DNA of 64,000 nucleotides from Candidatus Aminicenantota bacterium (GTDB taxonomy: Bacteria > Acidobacteriota > Aminicenantia > JAMOAD01), in contig JAMOUT010000057.1 of assembly GCA_027061995.1 (NCBI GenBank), positions 1 to 64,000 of the forward strand, read 5' to 3'. Below, piece by piece: positions 16,313-24,582 of this stretch. How positions within the stretch are numbered: position 1 is the stretch's first letter; the number at the start of each line of letters is the position of its first letter. The position numbers and the translations under genes are program-made. The notes beneath the pieces were generated by a model, which ran no database searches, had not been told where the DNA came from, and was given only the letters and a program-made list of their open reading frames with translations.

Positions 16313-17101
16313 TTATCCATCTAATAATTTCTTGAGTATTTTTTTAAATGATTTCTTAGTTGATTTATTATTAATCTCGGTGAAAACAGTAATAATCGTG
16401 ATATTATCATGCCCCCCTTCTTGTAGTGCCAGGTTCAATAGGTATTTTGCGGATTTTTCAGGTGAATCTTGTTTTAATCCTTGTATGATAGGTTTTCTAT
16501 CTACGAATCCGTGTAATCCGTCCGAGCATAAAAGAAATTTATCCCCTTTTTTTATTTCAAAAGGTCCGTTAATTTGAGGTTTTATCTCATTGTAAAGCAT
16601 ACCGAGAGATTGGGTTAAAAGATTCCTTTTCGGATGTGTCTTAGCTTCATCTTCGGAAATTATCTTATCTTTTAATAATTTTGCCACAAAAGAGTGATCT
16701 TCGCTTAATTGGATTAACTTGCTTTTTGAAAATCTATACAACCTGCTATCACCGATATGTCCAATATAAGCTTGATTATCCGTTATATACAGGATTGATA
16801 GAGTTGTTCCGAGCCCCCAATAATCATCATTATCTTTGCCCATCTTTAAAAGGGTCTCATTTATATTATTAAGAATACTTTCCAGCTTCTTGTTTATATT
16901 TGATCCTTTAATTTTTTTTAAATTCTCAGAGAGAATATTAATAGCTGTTTTGCTTGCAACTTCTCCGGCAAGATGTCCCCCCATTCCGTCAGCCACGGCA
17001 AATGCTAATTCATTATCCGATATTTTATTTATTAAAAAATCATCCTCATTATTTTTTCTGACTTTCCCCTTATCCGTTATTCCATAATAATAATATTTCA
17101 T
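16313..17101 (-). CDS. PP2C-family protein serine/threonine phosphatase
   Basis: A 262-residue soluble PPM/PP2C phosphatase (PrpC/Stp1 type). Metal-binding motifs are intact: VRKNNEDDF near the start, VADGMGGHLAGEVAS near residues 36-50, IGDSRLYR, LCSDGLHGFV and GGHDNITI. Such enzymes usually reverse Hanks-type kinases; the kinase at 51971-54115 is a candidate partner though it is 35 kb away. It has its own promoter (17109-17137) inside the end of the response regulator gene, and its ATG lies 7 bases below the -10 box with no ribosome binding site, the clearest leaderless case here. The C-terminal 25 residues are a basic extension. Confidence 0.95.
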   Translation of the reverse strand: MKYYYYGITDKGKVRKNNEDDFLINKISDNELAFAVADGMGGHLAGEVASKTAINILSENLKKIKGSNINKKLESILNNINETLLKMGKDNDDYWGLGTTLSILYITDNQAYIGHIGDSRLYRFSKSKLIQLSEDHSFVAKLLKDKIISEDEAKTHPKRNLLTQSLGMLYNEIKPQINGPFEIKKGDKFLLCSDGLHGFVDRKPIIQGLKQDSPEKSAKYLLNLALQEGGHDNITIITVFTEINNKSTKKSFKKILKKLLDG

Positions 17102-17108
17102 TATTTAC

Positions 17109-17137
17109 ATTATAAATAAAAAATAATAAAATATCAA
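17109..17137 (-). promoter_or_regulatory. Promoter of the PP2C gene, leaderless geometry
   Basis: On the minus strand TTGATA (17137-17132), a 17-base spacer and consensus TATAAT (17114-17109). Only 7 bases separate the -10 box from the ATG at 17101, so transcription should begin at or next to the start codon. Confidence 0.75.
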
Positions 17138-17138
17138 G

Positions 17139-17498
17139 CTATTTGAAAATATTTTTTAGAGTTTCAGCGAGAATTTTAAGATCAAACGGCTTTTGCAAAG
17201 AACTTACGACAAAATCCTTATAATCATCTTCAATCTCAAGGTTGCTTGATAAACCGGAAGTTAGAATAACCGGTATTGTAAGTCCTTTGTTTTTCATTGT
17301 TTCAAGAAAAGCATCTCCCCTAATATCGGGAAGCGTATAATCCAGAATAATAGCATCTATATTTTCATTGTCAATTATTTTAAAAGAAGATACACCGTTT
17401 TCAGCGGTAATAACTTCGTAATCACCAAGATCACTCACGAATTCAAACAACATCTCTCTTATAAATTCTTCATCATCGATTATTAAGACTTTCTTCAT
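17139..17498 (-). CDS. Single-domain response regulator (CheY-like)
   Basis: A 119-residue receiver domain without an output domain. The acidic pair is D8/D9 in LIIDDEE, the phosphoacceptor is D53 in AIILDYTLPD, the switch region is VILTSG and the conserved Lys lies in LQKPFD. It starts 2 bases after the nuoN stop, with AAGGGG 8 bases before the ATG, so it is the last gene of the nuoJKLMN transcript. No histidine kinase is in this window. Single-domain regulators act by protein-protein contact; the chemoreceptor at 25756-27756 raises the possibility of a chemotaxis link, which is inference. Confidence 0.95.
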   Translation of the reverse strand: MKKVLIIDDEEFIREMLFEFVSDLGDYEVITAENGVSSFKIIDNENIDAIILDYTLPDIRGDAFLETMKNKGLTIPVILTSGLSSNLEIEDDYKDFVVSSLQKPFDLKILAETLKNIFK

Positions 17499-17500
17499 TT

Positions 17501-18892
17501 TTATATCCCCTTAATAAAGTTAAAGATAAGTTGCGGATAAAATGAACTTACTATAATCATGATACCGCAAATAAATAGCAATAATTTACCTCCCATACCA
17601 AAAATAAGATCTCTATCTCCCTCTTTTATATACATAAATGATATTATCCTAAAATAATAAAACACGGATATCAATGTTCCGAGAACAGCTATCAATGAGA
17701 TAAAAACAAAGCCTGATTTTATTAATCCCACAAAAAGATAAAATTTTGCAAAAAATCCTATGGTCGGGGGAAACCCAGCAAGGGATAAAAGAGCCAAGGA
17801 TAATACAAATGATTCCAACGGCTTTTTTGAAGATAGACCTGAAATATCATTAATATTAACCGTATCTTTGCCATCTTTAATGAGATAATTAAGAAATGTG
17901 AAAACTGTCAAGTTAAGAAAAAGATATATTATTCCGTAAAATAAAAGATATTTTTTTGCAAACTCATAGTTTAACATAAAACCCATAGCCATATATCCCG
18001 AATGGGCGATTGCGGAGTATGCCATTAATCTTTTTAAATTTTTCTGTTTTAAAGCTGTTATATTTCCCCAAATGATTGTAATAGCGGAAATAATCCAAAT
18101 TATATCTTGAAGTGGTTCTCCTGATAATTGCTTTAAACTTATTATTCTTAACATCGCAAATATTATTGCAAGTTTTGGAGCTACGGAAAAATAACCTGCA
18201 ATAGGTGTTGTTGTTCCTTCGTAAACATCGGGTGTCCATGTATGAAAAGGGGACAGAGAGAATTTAAAAAAAAGATTCATAAGGAAAAGTAATAATCCTC
18301 CCAAGATAAGATTGTTTAAATGACTGTTTTTAAGAATGATTCTTAAATCAAGTGTTCCCGAGCCTCCGTATAAAAAACTCAATCCGAGAAGTCCGAAAGA
18401 TGATGAGATTATTCCGAGATAAAAATATTTGAAGACAGCTTCGGAAGAGAGCCTGTCTTTTGCTATCCCTGTTAGTATATAGCTTGAAAATGAGAATATT
18501 TCAAGAGATAAAAACAACACCAGAATATTATATGAAGAAACAAATCCTATCAATCCCGCTTGAGCAAGAAAAAGCAAAGCGTAATATTCATTATAAATAA
18601 CTTTTCTCTCTTTATTGTATGAAAAGCCGAGGATTATTATTGTAAAACTTATCAATGCTATAAGGAAAACGAAAAGATATGATAAATTATCAAAAATAAT
18701 CTGCCCTTTAAAACCTATTGTTGTTATCCCCCTGTAAAAAACTGCCGGAACTATGGTTAAAGCGGCAAAAAACAGAGAAAAACCTTTGATGATTTTATGA
18801 GGCTTGCTCAGAAAAAGATCAAACATAATAATTGTGAAAGCGGCAATGAAAGAGATTAGAATAGGCAGGATTGCAACATATGTATCATTCAC
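17501..18892 (-). CDS. nuoN: NADH-quinone oxidoreductase subunit N
   Basis: A 463-residue antiporter-like membrane subunit of complex I, with about 14 hydrophobic segments. The proton-channel region contains SLEIFSFSSYILTG and FKFSLSPFHTWTPDVYEG, and the second half has KQKNLKRLMAYSAIAHSGYM, all hallmark motifs of NuoN/ND2. Its start overlaps the nuoM stop codon by one base, and a response regulator follows. It belongs to the J-K-L-M-N block that forms the distal proton-pumping arm. Confidence 0.97.
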   Translation of the reverse strand: MNDTYVAILPILISFIAAFTIIMFDLFLSKPHKIIKGFSLFFAALTIVPAVFYRGITTIGFKGQIIFDNLSYLFVFLIALISFTIIILGFSYNKERKVIYNEYYALLFLAQAGLIGFVSSYNILVLFLSLEIFSFSSYILTGIAKDRLSSEAVFKYFYLGIISSSFGLLGLSFLYGGSGTLDLRIILKNSHLNNLILGGLLLFLMNLFFKFSLSPFHTWTPDVYEGTTTPIAGYFSVAPKLAIIFAMLRIISLKQLSGEPLQDIIWIISAITIIWGNITALKQKNLKRLMAYSAIAHSGYMAMGFMLNYEFAKKYLLFYGIIYLFLNLTVFTFLNYLIKDGKDTVNINDISGLSSKKPLESFVLSLALLSLAGFPPTIGFFAKFYLFVGLIKSGFVFISLIAVLGTLISVFYYFRIISFMYIKEGDRDLIFGMGGKLLLFICGIMIIVSSFYPQLIFNFIKGI

Positions 18893-20367
18893 TATCTATC
18901 TCCTTTTATAGTCATGATATATTTCTGAATTGAAACCGGAACAGTTATTTTATTTGTAAAAGTTGAAGGATACACTCCCATCCATATTATCAAAATTATA
19001 ATAGGTATCAAAACAAGAATCTCTCTGATATTCAAATCAACCAATTTTTCTTTTATAGTCTGTTTAACGGGTCCTTGCATAACTCTTCGATACATCCATA
19101 AAAGATAAGCAGCTCCTATTATTATTCCCGTTCCCGCGAAAACGGCAAGAATCTTTTTAAATTCAAAAGTTCCCCACAGTATCATAAACTCACCGATAAA
19201 ACCGTTTAATCCGGGAAGTCCTGCAGACGAAAACATCACTAACATGAAAAAAGCCGAATAAATCGGCATTAATTTTGCGACTCCTCCGTAATCCGCAATT
19301 TGCCTCGTATGGGTTCTTTCATATAAAATTCCCACCAATAGGAATAAGGCTCCTGTTGATAATCCGTGATTTAGCATCTGATATATGGCTCCCGTAAATC
19401 CCTCTTTATTAAGCACAAGAAAACCGAGCATTATAATTCCCATATGGGAAACACTTGAATAAGCGACCAGCCTTTTCATATCTTTTTGGGCAAGAGCCAT
19501 AAATCCTCCGTAGATTATTCCTATTATTGAAAGAATTATAAGAAGTTCCCTGTATTGAAGAAGAATGTAGGGGAAAAGGGGGAGGGCGAATCTTATGAAT
19601 CCGTAAACCCCCATTTTAAGTAATACTCCCGCAAGTATTATTGAACCTGCGGTAGGTGCTTCGGTGTGTGCATCCGAAAGCCAAGTATGAAAAGGAAACA
19701 GAGGAATCTTAATCATAAATGCAAGTGCAAAAGCAAGGAAAAGCCAGCCCTGGATATGGTCCGGTAAAGGACCTTTTGAAAGCCAATCCGTTAATTCAAA
19801 ACTGACTCCTCCCGCTGATTTAAAATAAAATATTATGGCAAGAAGCATTAAAAGACTTCCGGCCATTGTATATAAAACAAATTTAAAACTTGCATATATC
19901 CTGTTTTTACTCCCCCAAATCCCTATTATAAAATACATGGGTATAAGCATAATCTCCCAAAAGATATAGAATAAGAGAAGATTAAGTGAGACAAAAACAC
20001 CTATTATCCCCCCTTCGAGAAGAAACATGGATATTGCAAAACCCTTTTGTTTTTTCGTTATTGATTTAAAAGATGCAAAAAAAGCGATGGGGAATAGGAA
20101 AGTTGTTAATAGTATCAATAACAAACTTACCCCGTCTATCCCAATGTGGAAATTTATCCCGGGATTAAGCCATTTTTTATTTATAACAAATTGAAAACCT
20201 CTGTTTGTTTCATCAAAATTAAAAAACAGATATAGTGATAAAATAAAATGGATTACTGATAGAAAGGCTGATACAGGCATGATAATTCTTGATTTTTCCT
20301 TTGGTATTAATAAAATAATCAAAGCAAATATGAAAGGTCCGAATAATATATATTCAAGCATCTGCAT
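18892..20367 (-). CDS. nuoM: NADH-quinone oxidoreductase subunit M
   Basis: A 491-residue antiporter-like subunit with about 14 membrane segments. Signatures include FYIFWEIMLIPMYFIIG (with the key membrane Glu), MIKIPLFPFHTWLSDAHTEAPT and QKDMKRLVAYSSVSHMG. It begins directly after the nuoL stop and overlaps nuoN by one base, so the subunits are made in step. As in other complexes, NuoM would form one of three parallel proton channels in the membrane arm. Confidence 0.97.
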   Translation of the reverse strand: MQMLEYILFGPFIFALIILLIPKEKSRIIMPVSAFLSVIHFILSLYLFFNFDETNRGFQFVINKKWLNPGINFHIGIDGVSLLLILLTTFLFPIAFFASFKSITKKQKGFAISMFLLEGGIIGVFVSLNLLLFYIFWEIMLIPMYFIIGIWGSKNRIYASFKFVLYTMAGSLLMLLAIIFYFKSAGGVSFELTDWLSKGPLPDHIQGWLFLAFALAFMIKIPLFPFHTWLSDAHTEAPTAGSIILAGVLLKMGVYGFIRFALPLFPYILLQYRELLIILSIIGIIYGGFMALAQKDMKRLVAYSSVSHMGIIMLGFLVLNKEGFTGAIYQMLNHGLSTGALFLLVGILYERTHTRQIADYGGVAKLMPIYSAFFMLVMFSSAGLPGLNGFIGEFMILWGTFEFKKILAVFAGTGIIIGAAYLLWMYRRVMQGPVKQTIKEKLVDLNIREILVLIPIIILIIWMGVYPSTFTNKITVPVSIQKYIMTIKGDR

Positions 20368-22242
20368 CTATAACCCCAAAACAAAAATTGTCAGAATCAA
20401 AATAGCACCTGTAATAATATGATATATATAATCTTTTAGAAAACCTGATTGAAAATAGGATAGAAGGTTTCCCGAATATAGAGAAAATTTCCCGGAGCCA
20501 TTTACTATTCCGTCTATTACAGCAATATCAAACCATTGATATATCCCTTCCGAACCATAAACAACAGGGTTGATAAAAACAAATTCATATATCTCGTCAA
20601 TATAATATTTATCATATGATAATTTGTGGAAAAATTTGAATTTATTAGATAGTTTATCGGGTAATCCCGTGTTTTTCACATACAGATACCATGCGATAAA
20701 AATCCCTAAGATAGCAATGAAAGAGGATAAAAGTGTGAGATTGATTTCCGTGGTATGAGTGAACAATATCTCCTTTTTAAAAACAATGATTTTGTCCATA
20801 TATGATTTCCATAAGCTATGTTTAGAAATAAATTCGGGTAGAGATATATAACCTCCTATAGTGGATAGGACCGCAAGAATAATCAGAGGGATAGTCATTG
20901 TTTTCGGAGATTCGTGTATATGATATTGCACCTCTTTATCCATTCGCGGCTCTCCGTAAAAGGTCATAAATATCAACCTGAAAATATATAGAGCTGTCAA
21001 AAGAGCTGTCATAATCCCGATTATCCATAAAATACGGTGATTCATGAAATATGAGTTTGCCAAAATCTCATCTTTGCTGAAAAAACCGGCAAAACCGGGA
21101 ACTCCCGATATGGCTAATCCCGCGATTAAGAAAGTATAAAATGTTGTGGGCATATATTTTTTTAATCCCCCCATTTTCCTCATATCCTGAATACCACCCA
21201 TGGCATGGATAACGCTTCCCGCTCCGAGAAAAAGGAGAGCTTTAAAAAACGCATGCATTATAAGATGGAAAATAGCGGCTCCGTATGCACCTATCCCCGC
21301 GGCAAACACCATATATCCTATTTGACTTATCGTTGAATAAGCTAAAACTTTTTTTATATCCGTTTGGGTTAGTGCTATGGTTGCGGCATAAAAAGCAGTC
21401 CAAACACCGACAACAGCTACCACCATGGATGCGGTCGGGGTTAAGGAATATATTCCGTTTAGTCTGACAATCATATAAACACCGGCTGTTACCATTGTTG
21501 CTGCATGAATCAGAGCACTGACGGGAGTGGGACCTTCCATTGCATCGGGAAGCCAGACATAGAGCGGAATTTGAGCTGATTTTCCGGTTGCGCCCGCAAA
21601 CAAAAGCAAACCTATTATTGTTGCTGTTGCAACAGGCATTAAGCCGGAAGACACAAAACTATTTATTTTTATAAAATCCGCTGAACGGACAACATATAAA
21701 ATCCAAAATATACCTATTAAAAAGCCCAAATCACCTATACGATTTACTATAAAAGCTTTCATTCCCGCTTTTGCTGCCGATTCTTTTTCAAACCAAAAAC
21801 CTATTAGAAGATATGAACATAAACCCACACCTTCCCATCCGACGAACATCATAATTATATTTGAAGATAAAACAAGGACAAGCATAAAAAATGTAAAAAG
21901 ATTCATATATGCAAAAAATCTCGGATATGATTTATCCTCCGCCATATATCCTATGGAATAAACATGTATTAGAAAACTAACCCCTGTTACCATTAAAACC
22001 ATTGCCGCCGAAAGATGATCCCATTTAAGGGCGAATTCAATATTTATATTTCCTATACTTATCCATCTGTATATATGATAGATTATATTATCTCCCGCTT
22101 TGTCAAAATTCATTATACCTATGATAAACGGGATAAGAATGGAGATGGGGGAAAATAGTGAAACTATTTTTTTATTAAGATATCTTCCGAATAAGATAAG
22201 AATCAAAGAGCTTAAAACGGGAAAAAGCAATATGAATATCAT
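20368..22242 (-). CDS. nuoL: NADH-quinone oxidoreductase subunit L
   Basis: A 624-residue subunit, the normal NuoL length, with about 16 membrane segments and the long C-terminal lateral helix. Signatures are MFVGWEGVGLCSYLLIGFW near residues 135-155, KSAQIPLYVWLPDAMEGPTP and TDIKKVLAYSTISQIGYM, then HAFFKALLFLGAGSVIHAM. The start overlaps nuoK by 4 bases. NuoL is the most distal antiporter-like subunit of the pump. Confidence 0.98.
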   Translation of the reverse strand: MIFILLFPVLSSLILILFGRYLNKKIVSLFSPISILIPFIIGIMNFDKAGDNIIYHIYRWISIGNINIEFALKWDHLSAAMVLMVTGVSFLIHVYSIGYMAEDKSYPRFFAYMNLFTFFMLVLVLSSNIIMMFVGWEGVGLCSYLLIGFWFEKESAAKAGMKAFIVNRIGDLGFLIGIFWILYVVRSADFIKINSFVSSGLMPVATATIIGLLLFAGATGKSAQIPLYVWLPDAMEGPTPVSALIHAATMVTAGVYMIVRLNGIYSLTPTASMVVAVVGVWTAFYAATIALTQTDIKKVLAYSTISQIGYMVFAAGIGAYGAAIFHLIMHAFFKALLFLGAGSVIHAMGGIQDMRKMGGLKKYMPTTFYTFLIAGLAISGVPGFAGFFSKDEILANSYFMNHRILWIIGIMTALLTALYIFRLIFMTFYGEPRMDKEVQYHIHESPKTMTIPLIILAVLSTIGGYISLPEFISKHSLWKSYMDKIIVFKKEILFTHTTEINLTLLSSFIAILGIFIAWYLYVKNTGLPDKLSNKFKFFHKLSYDKYYIDEIYEFVFINPVVYGSEGIYQWFDIAVIDGIVNGSGKFSLYSGNLLSYFQSGFLKDYIYHIITGAILILTIFVLGL

Positions 22243-22541
22243 CTTTTAAGCTCCTTTAAATCTTCTATTGATTTTATCTTATGTTTTCTGTATAAAAGAA
22301 CTGCTATTGAAAGCCCTACGGCAATCTCGATTGCGGCAACAGTAAGTGTGAATATAACGAATATCTGGCCGATTGCATTTGAATGAAGTTTTGAAAAAGC
22401 TATGAAAAGAAGGTTAACCGAATTTAAAGTGAATTCAGCACCTATCAGAATCATAATCAGGGTTCTTTTTGAGATTATTATTGCAATCCCTATTATGAAA
22501 GAGAATAAAGCTATGAGGATACTTCCGTAAACAATAATCAT
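22239..22541 (-). CDS. nuoK: NADH-quinone oxidoreductase subunit K
   Basis: A 100-residue three-helix membrane subunit, the normal size. The conserved stretch LIGAEFTLNSVNLLFIAF carries the first essential membrane Glu, and VAAIEIAVGLSIAVLLYR carries the second. It overlaps both nuoJ and nuoL by 4 bases. It forms part of the proton path between NuoJ and the antiporter-like subunits. Confidence 0.97.
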   Translation of the reverse strand: MIIVYGSILIALFSFIIGIAIIISKRTLIMILIGAEFTLNSVNLLFIAFSKLHSNAIGQIFVIFTLTVAAIEIAVGLSIAVLLYRKHKIKSIEDLKELKR

Positions 22542-23023
22542 CCCTCTTTTCCTCTCTTTGCAAATATAAATATTCCGATAACTCCGACAAGAATGAGTAT
22601 TGAGATAAGCTCAAACGGATATATGAAATCTTTGAAAAATAACATGGATAACTCTTTTGTTTTTACTGTTTGACCTAATTTATCGGGAAAACCCACATCA
22701 ATTTTTAAAGCGACAAAATCAAGAATAAGAACGGATAATAAAACAGCACCTGTCCACCATTTTTTCAGAGAGGTGAAAGAGTTTTTTTCTATCTCATAAA
22801 ACATAATTACCATAATAATAAGGACAACGCCCGCCCCCGCATACACCAAAATCTGAAGTGTTGCAATAAAGGGAGCTCCGAGCATGCCGTATATACCGGC
22901 CATTGAGAGGAGAGCGATTATAAGGTAAAAAGCATTATAAACCGGTTTTTTTTCAACAATAATCATAATTCCGGTTGTAAGAATTATTAACCCAAGAAAT
23001 GCAAAAATTAAAATTTCCAACAT
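22538..23023 (-). CDS. nuoJ: NADH-quinone oxidoreductase subunit J
   Basis: A 161-residue five-helix membrane subunit. Family features include KKPVYNAFYLIIALLSMAGI and the region TLQILVYAGAGVVLIIMVIM that forms the pi-bulge helix. It is the first gene of this transcript: nuoA-nuoI, including nuoH, are absent from the upstream sequence, which is occupied by a BatA-like gene. It has a near-perfect promoter of its own (23031-23059), with the ATG 7 bases below the -10 box and no ribosome binding site. So the complex I genes are split into at least two loci, and this arm could alternatively serve another antiporter-type complex. Confidence 0.96.
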   Translation of the reverse strand: MLEILIFAFLGLIILTTGIMIIVEKKPVYNAFYLIIALLSMAGIYGMLGAPFIATLQILVYAGAGVVLIIMVIMFYEIEKNSFTSLKKWWTGAVLLSVLILDFVALKIDVGFPDKLGQTVKTKELSMLFFKDFIYPFELISILILVGVIGIFIFAKRGKEG

Positions 23024-23030
23024 CTTTTTT

Positions 23031-23059
23031 ATTCTATTTTATTGTTTAATATTTGTCAA
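23031..23059 (-). promoter_or_regulatory. Promoter of the nuoJKLMN operon, leaderless geometry
   Basis: On the minus strand TTGACA (23059-23054), a 17-base spacer and TAGAAT (23036-23031), 11 of 12 matches to consensus. The nuoJ ATG starts 7 bases further on, after CTTTTTT on the plus strand, with no Shine-Dalgarno site. Confidence 0.8.
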
Positions 23060-23125
23060 CTAATTTTAAAAAAATAATTTTATTCGGATAATGATTAATT
23101 ATTTTGATATTGTGCGGACAAACAA

Positions 23126-24094
23126 TTAATCGGTTAAAAAAAAGAGTTTACCTATTATGTATCGTAAGATAAAAAAGGTAAAAGCAAGTATCAGGGGGAT
23201 ATAAAATTTATCATAATATTTTGTTCTGATTGTTATTTTAAATCTGTTTTTTTCAAGATTATTTATATCCTTAAAAATCTTCTCCATCTTTTTATTGTCG
23301 GTCGCTCTGAAATATTGTCCCCCTGTTGTTTTAGCAATTGATTTTAGTATATCTTCGTTAAAATCAACTCTTATTCTCATATAGCGAATGCCGAAAGGTG
23401 TTTTCATGGGGTAGGGGGCTTCATTCAGGGAGCCTATCCCTATGGTATAAATTTTAATATTAAACTCTTTTGCTATTCTTGCAGCTTCCTCGGGTGAAAT
23501 ATCCCCCATATTATTATTTCCATCGGTCAGCAGAATTATTATTTTGGTTTTTGCTTTACTCTCTTTTAAGGATGATATAGCCGATATAAGCCCCATTCCT
23601 ATCGCTGTTCCGTCTTTTAAAACACCCATTTTAAGATTTGAAAGAGTATCTATTATCATTTGATGGTTTATGGTTATCGGAATCAGTGTGTTCGCTTCTC
23701 CCGCAAATATTGTCAAGCCCAGCATATCATTACCCCTTTTTGAGACAAAATCTCTGATAACCTTTTTAGCAACTTTGAATCTTGAAGGTTTAAGATCGGC
23801 GGCAAGCATACTTGAGGAATTATCAAGAACAATCATAATTGCATACCCTCTGAAAGATTGTTTTACCTCTTTTACCCCGAATTGAGGCCTCATTAATGCC
23901 ATGATTAACAGTAAAAAACCCAAAATCTCGAGAATATATAAAAAATTATAATTTAATTTGCTGTTTTTAAATTTAATATGTTTTATGGAGGAAAACAATA
24001 AAAATCTTTCTGTTATCTTGTGTTTGAATTTAAAATAATAGAGAGTTATTATCGGAATAATTAATAATATTGAATAGGGGTATAAAAATCTCAT
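23126..24094 (-). CDS. VWA-domain membrane protein, BatA-like
   Basis: A 322-residue protein with two N-terminal membrane segments (residues about 5-22 and 52-68), a periplasmic von Willebrand A domain (about 84-285) and a C-terminal membrane segment (about 298-318). This is the layout of BatA from Bacteroides/Leptospira-type aerotolerance operons. The MIDAS motif is intact: DNSSSM, a Thr in DGTAIG, and LLTDG. The usual partners (MoxR ATPase, DUF58 protein, BatB, BatD) are not adjacent, so this is an isolated gene or the last part of a dispersed set. Its ATG lies 6 bases below an extended -10 box. The family is clear; the function is not well established. Confidence 0.88.
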   Translation of the reverse strand: MRFLYPYSILLIIPIITLYYFKFKHKITERFLLFSSIKHIKFKNSKLNYNFLYILEILGFLLLIMALMRPQFGVKEVKQSFRGYAIMIVLDNSSSMLAADLKPSRFKVAKKVIRDFVSKRGNDMLGLTIFAGEANTLIPITINHQMIIDTLSNLKMGVLKDGTAIGMGLISAISSLKESKAKTKIIILLTDGNNNMGDISPEEAARIAKEFNIKIYTIGIGSLNEAPYPMKTPFGIRYMRIRVDFNEDILKSIAKTTGGQYFRATDNKKMEKIFKDINNLEKNRFKITIRTKYYDKFYIPLILAFTFFILRYIIGKLFFLTD

Positions 24095-24100
24095 TTACCT

Positions 24101-24109
24101 ATTTTACCA
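24101..24109 (-). promoter_or_regulatory. Extended -10 promoter of the BatA-like gene
   Basis: On the minus strand TGG-TAAAAT (24109-24101), an extended -10 box, followed by AGGTAA and the ATG at 24094. A leaderless or nearly leaderless transcript is expected. Confidence 0.5.
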
Positions 24110-24267
24110 TATTTGAAAAAAAGTTAACAAACTTTTACTACTTTCTCCTGAAAAAGAATTAGAATCGTAAAATCAATTTTAAACCGAACAGTTTTTTTAA
24201 TATTAACATTCAAACAAACAAAGGGTAAGATAACCACAGTGAATCAAAAAGGAATAACCGAAAAAAC

Positions 24268-24296
24268 TTGACATTATATTATAATATTATTATATA
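24268..24296 (+). promoter_or_regulatory. Promoter of the small antitoxin-like gene
   Basis: TTGACA at 24268-24273, a 17-base spacer and TATATA at 24291-24296. The predicted start near 24303 is just before the ATG at 24306 and 18 bases before an alternative GTG with its own Shine-Dalgarno site. Confidence 0.65.
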
Positions 24297-24305
24297 TAAA
24301 TAATA

Positions 24306-24533
24306 ATGCGGAGAAAAACAGTGAATTCGGGTGATTCTATTTTAAAAGAGATAAAAACATATGTTAACAAAGAGTCTATAGATTATTTAAGCGCATTACA
24401 ATATATTCTCAGAATAAGGTTTCTCGCCCATGAAAATTCTGAATTAATGATACGGAAGACAGGGGATACCTTAGAAGCAAAAGCTGAGCTTGAAGAATGG
24501 ATGTTTGAGGAGCTGAAGATTGAAAATTTATAA
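24306..24533 (+). CDS. Small protein, possible antitoxin of a decayed module
   Basis: A 75-residue charged helical protein that I do not recognise by name. It could start at ATG 24306 (leaderless) or at GTG 24321, which has GCGGAG 7-8 bases upstream and would give a 70-residue protein. Within its 3' end lies GAGGAG followed 7 bases later by TTG 24520, which opens a second frame beginning KIYKTPKFKRLRKKE, the typical opening of RelE/HigB-type toxins. Overlapping small genes with that arrangement are characteristic of type II toxin-antitoxin modules, so this protein may be the antitoxin. The assignment rests only on context. Confidence 0.55.
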   Translation: MRRKTVNSGDSILKEIKTYVNKESIDYLSALQYILRIRFLAHENSELMIRKTGDTLEAKAELEEWMFEELKIENL

Positions 24534-24582
24534 GACCCCTAAATTCAAAAGATTAAGAAAAAAAGAAAAAAATGAAAAATAA
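24520..24582 (+). pseudogene. Truncated RelE/HigB-like toxin remnant
   Basis: A 20-codon frame starting at TTG with a strong GAGGAG site 7 bases upstream, overlapping the antitoxin-like gene by 14 bases. Its sequence KIYKTPKFKRLRKKEK resembles the first residues of RelE/ParE-superfamily toxins, where KTxxFxRxxKK is a common opening. The frame then ends in TAA, whereas complete toxins have about 90-110 residues. The next gene begins inside it (ATG 24572), so the remainder has been lost. The resemblance is short and by eye only. Confidence 0.4.
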
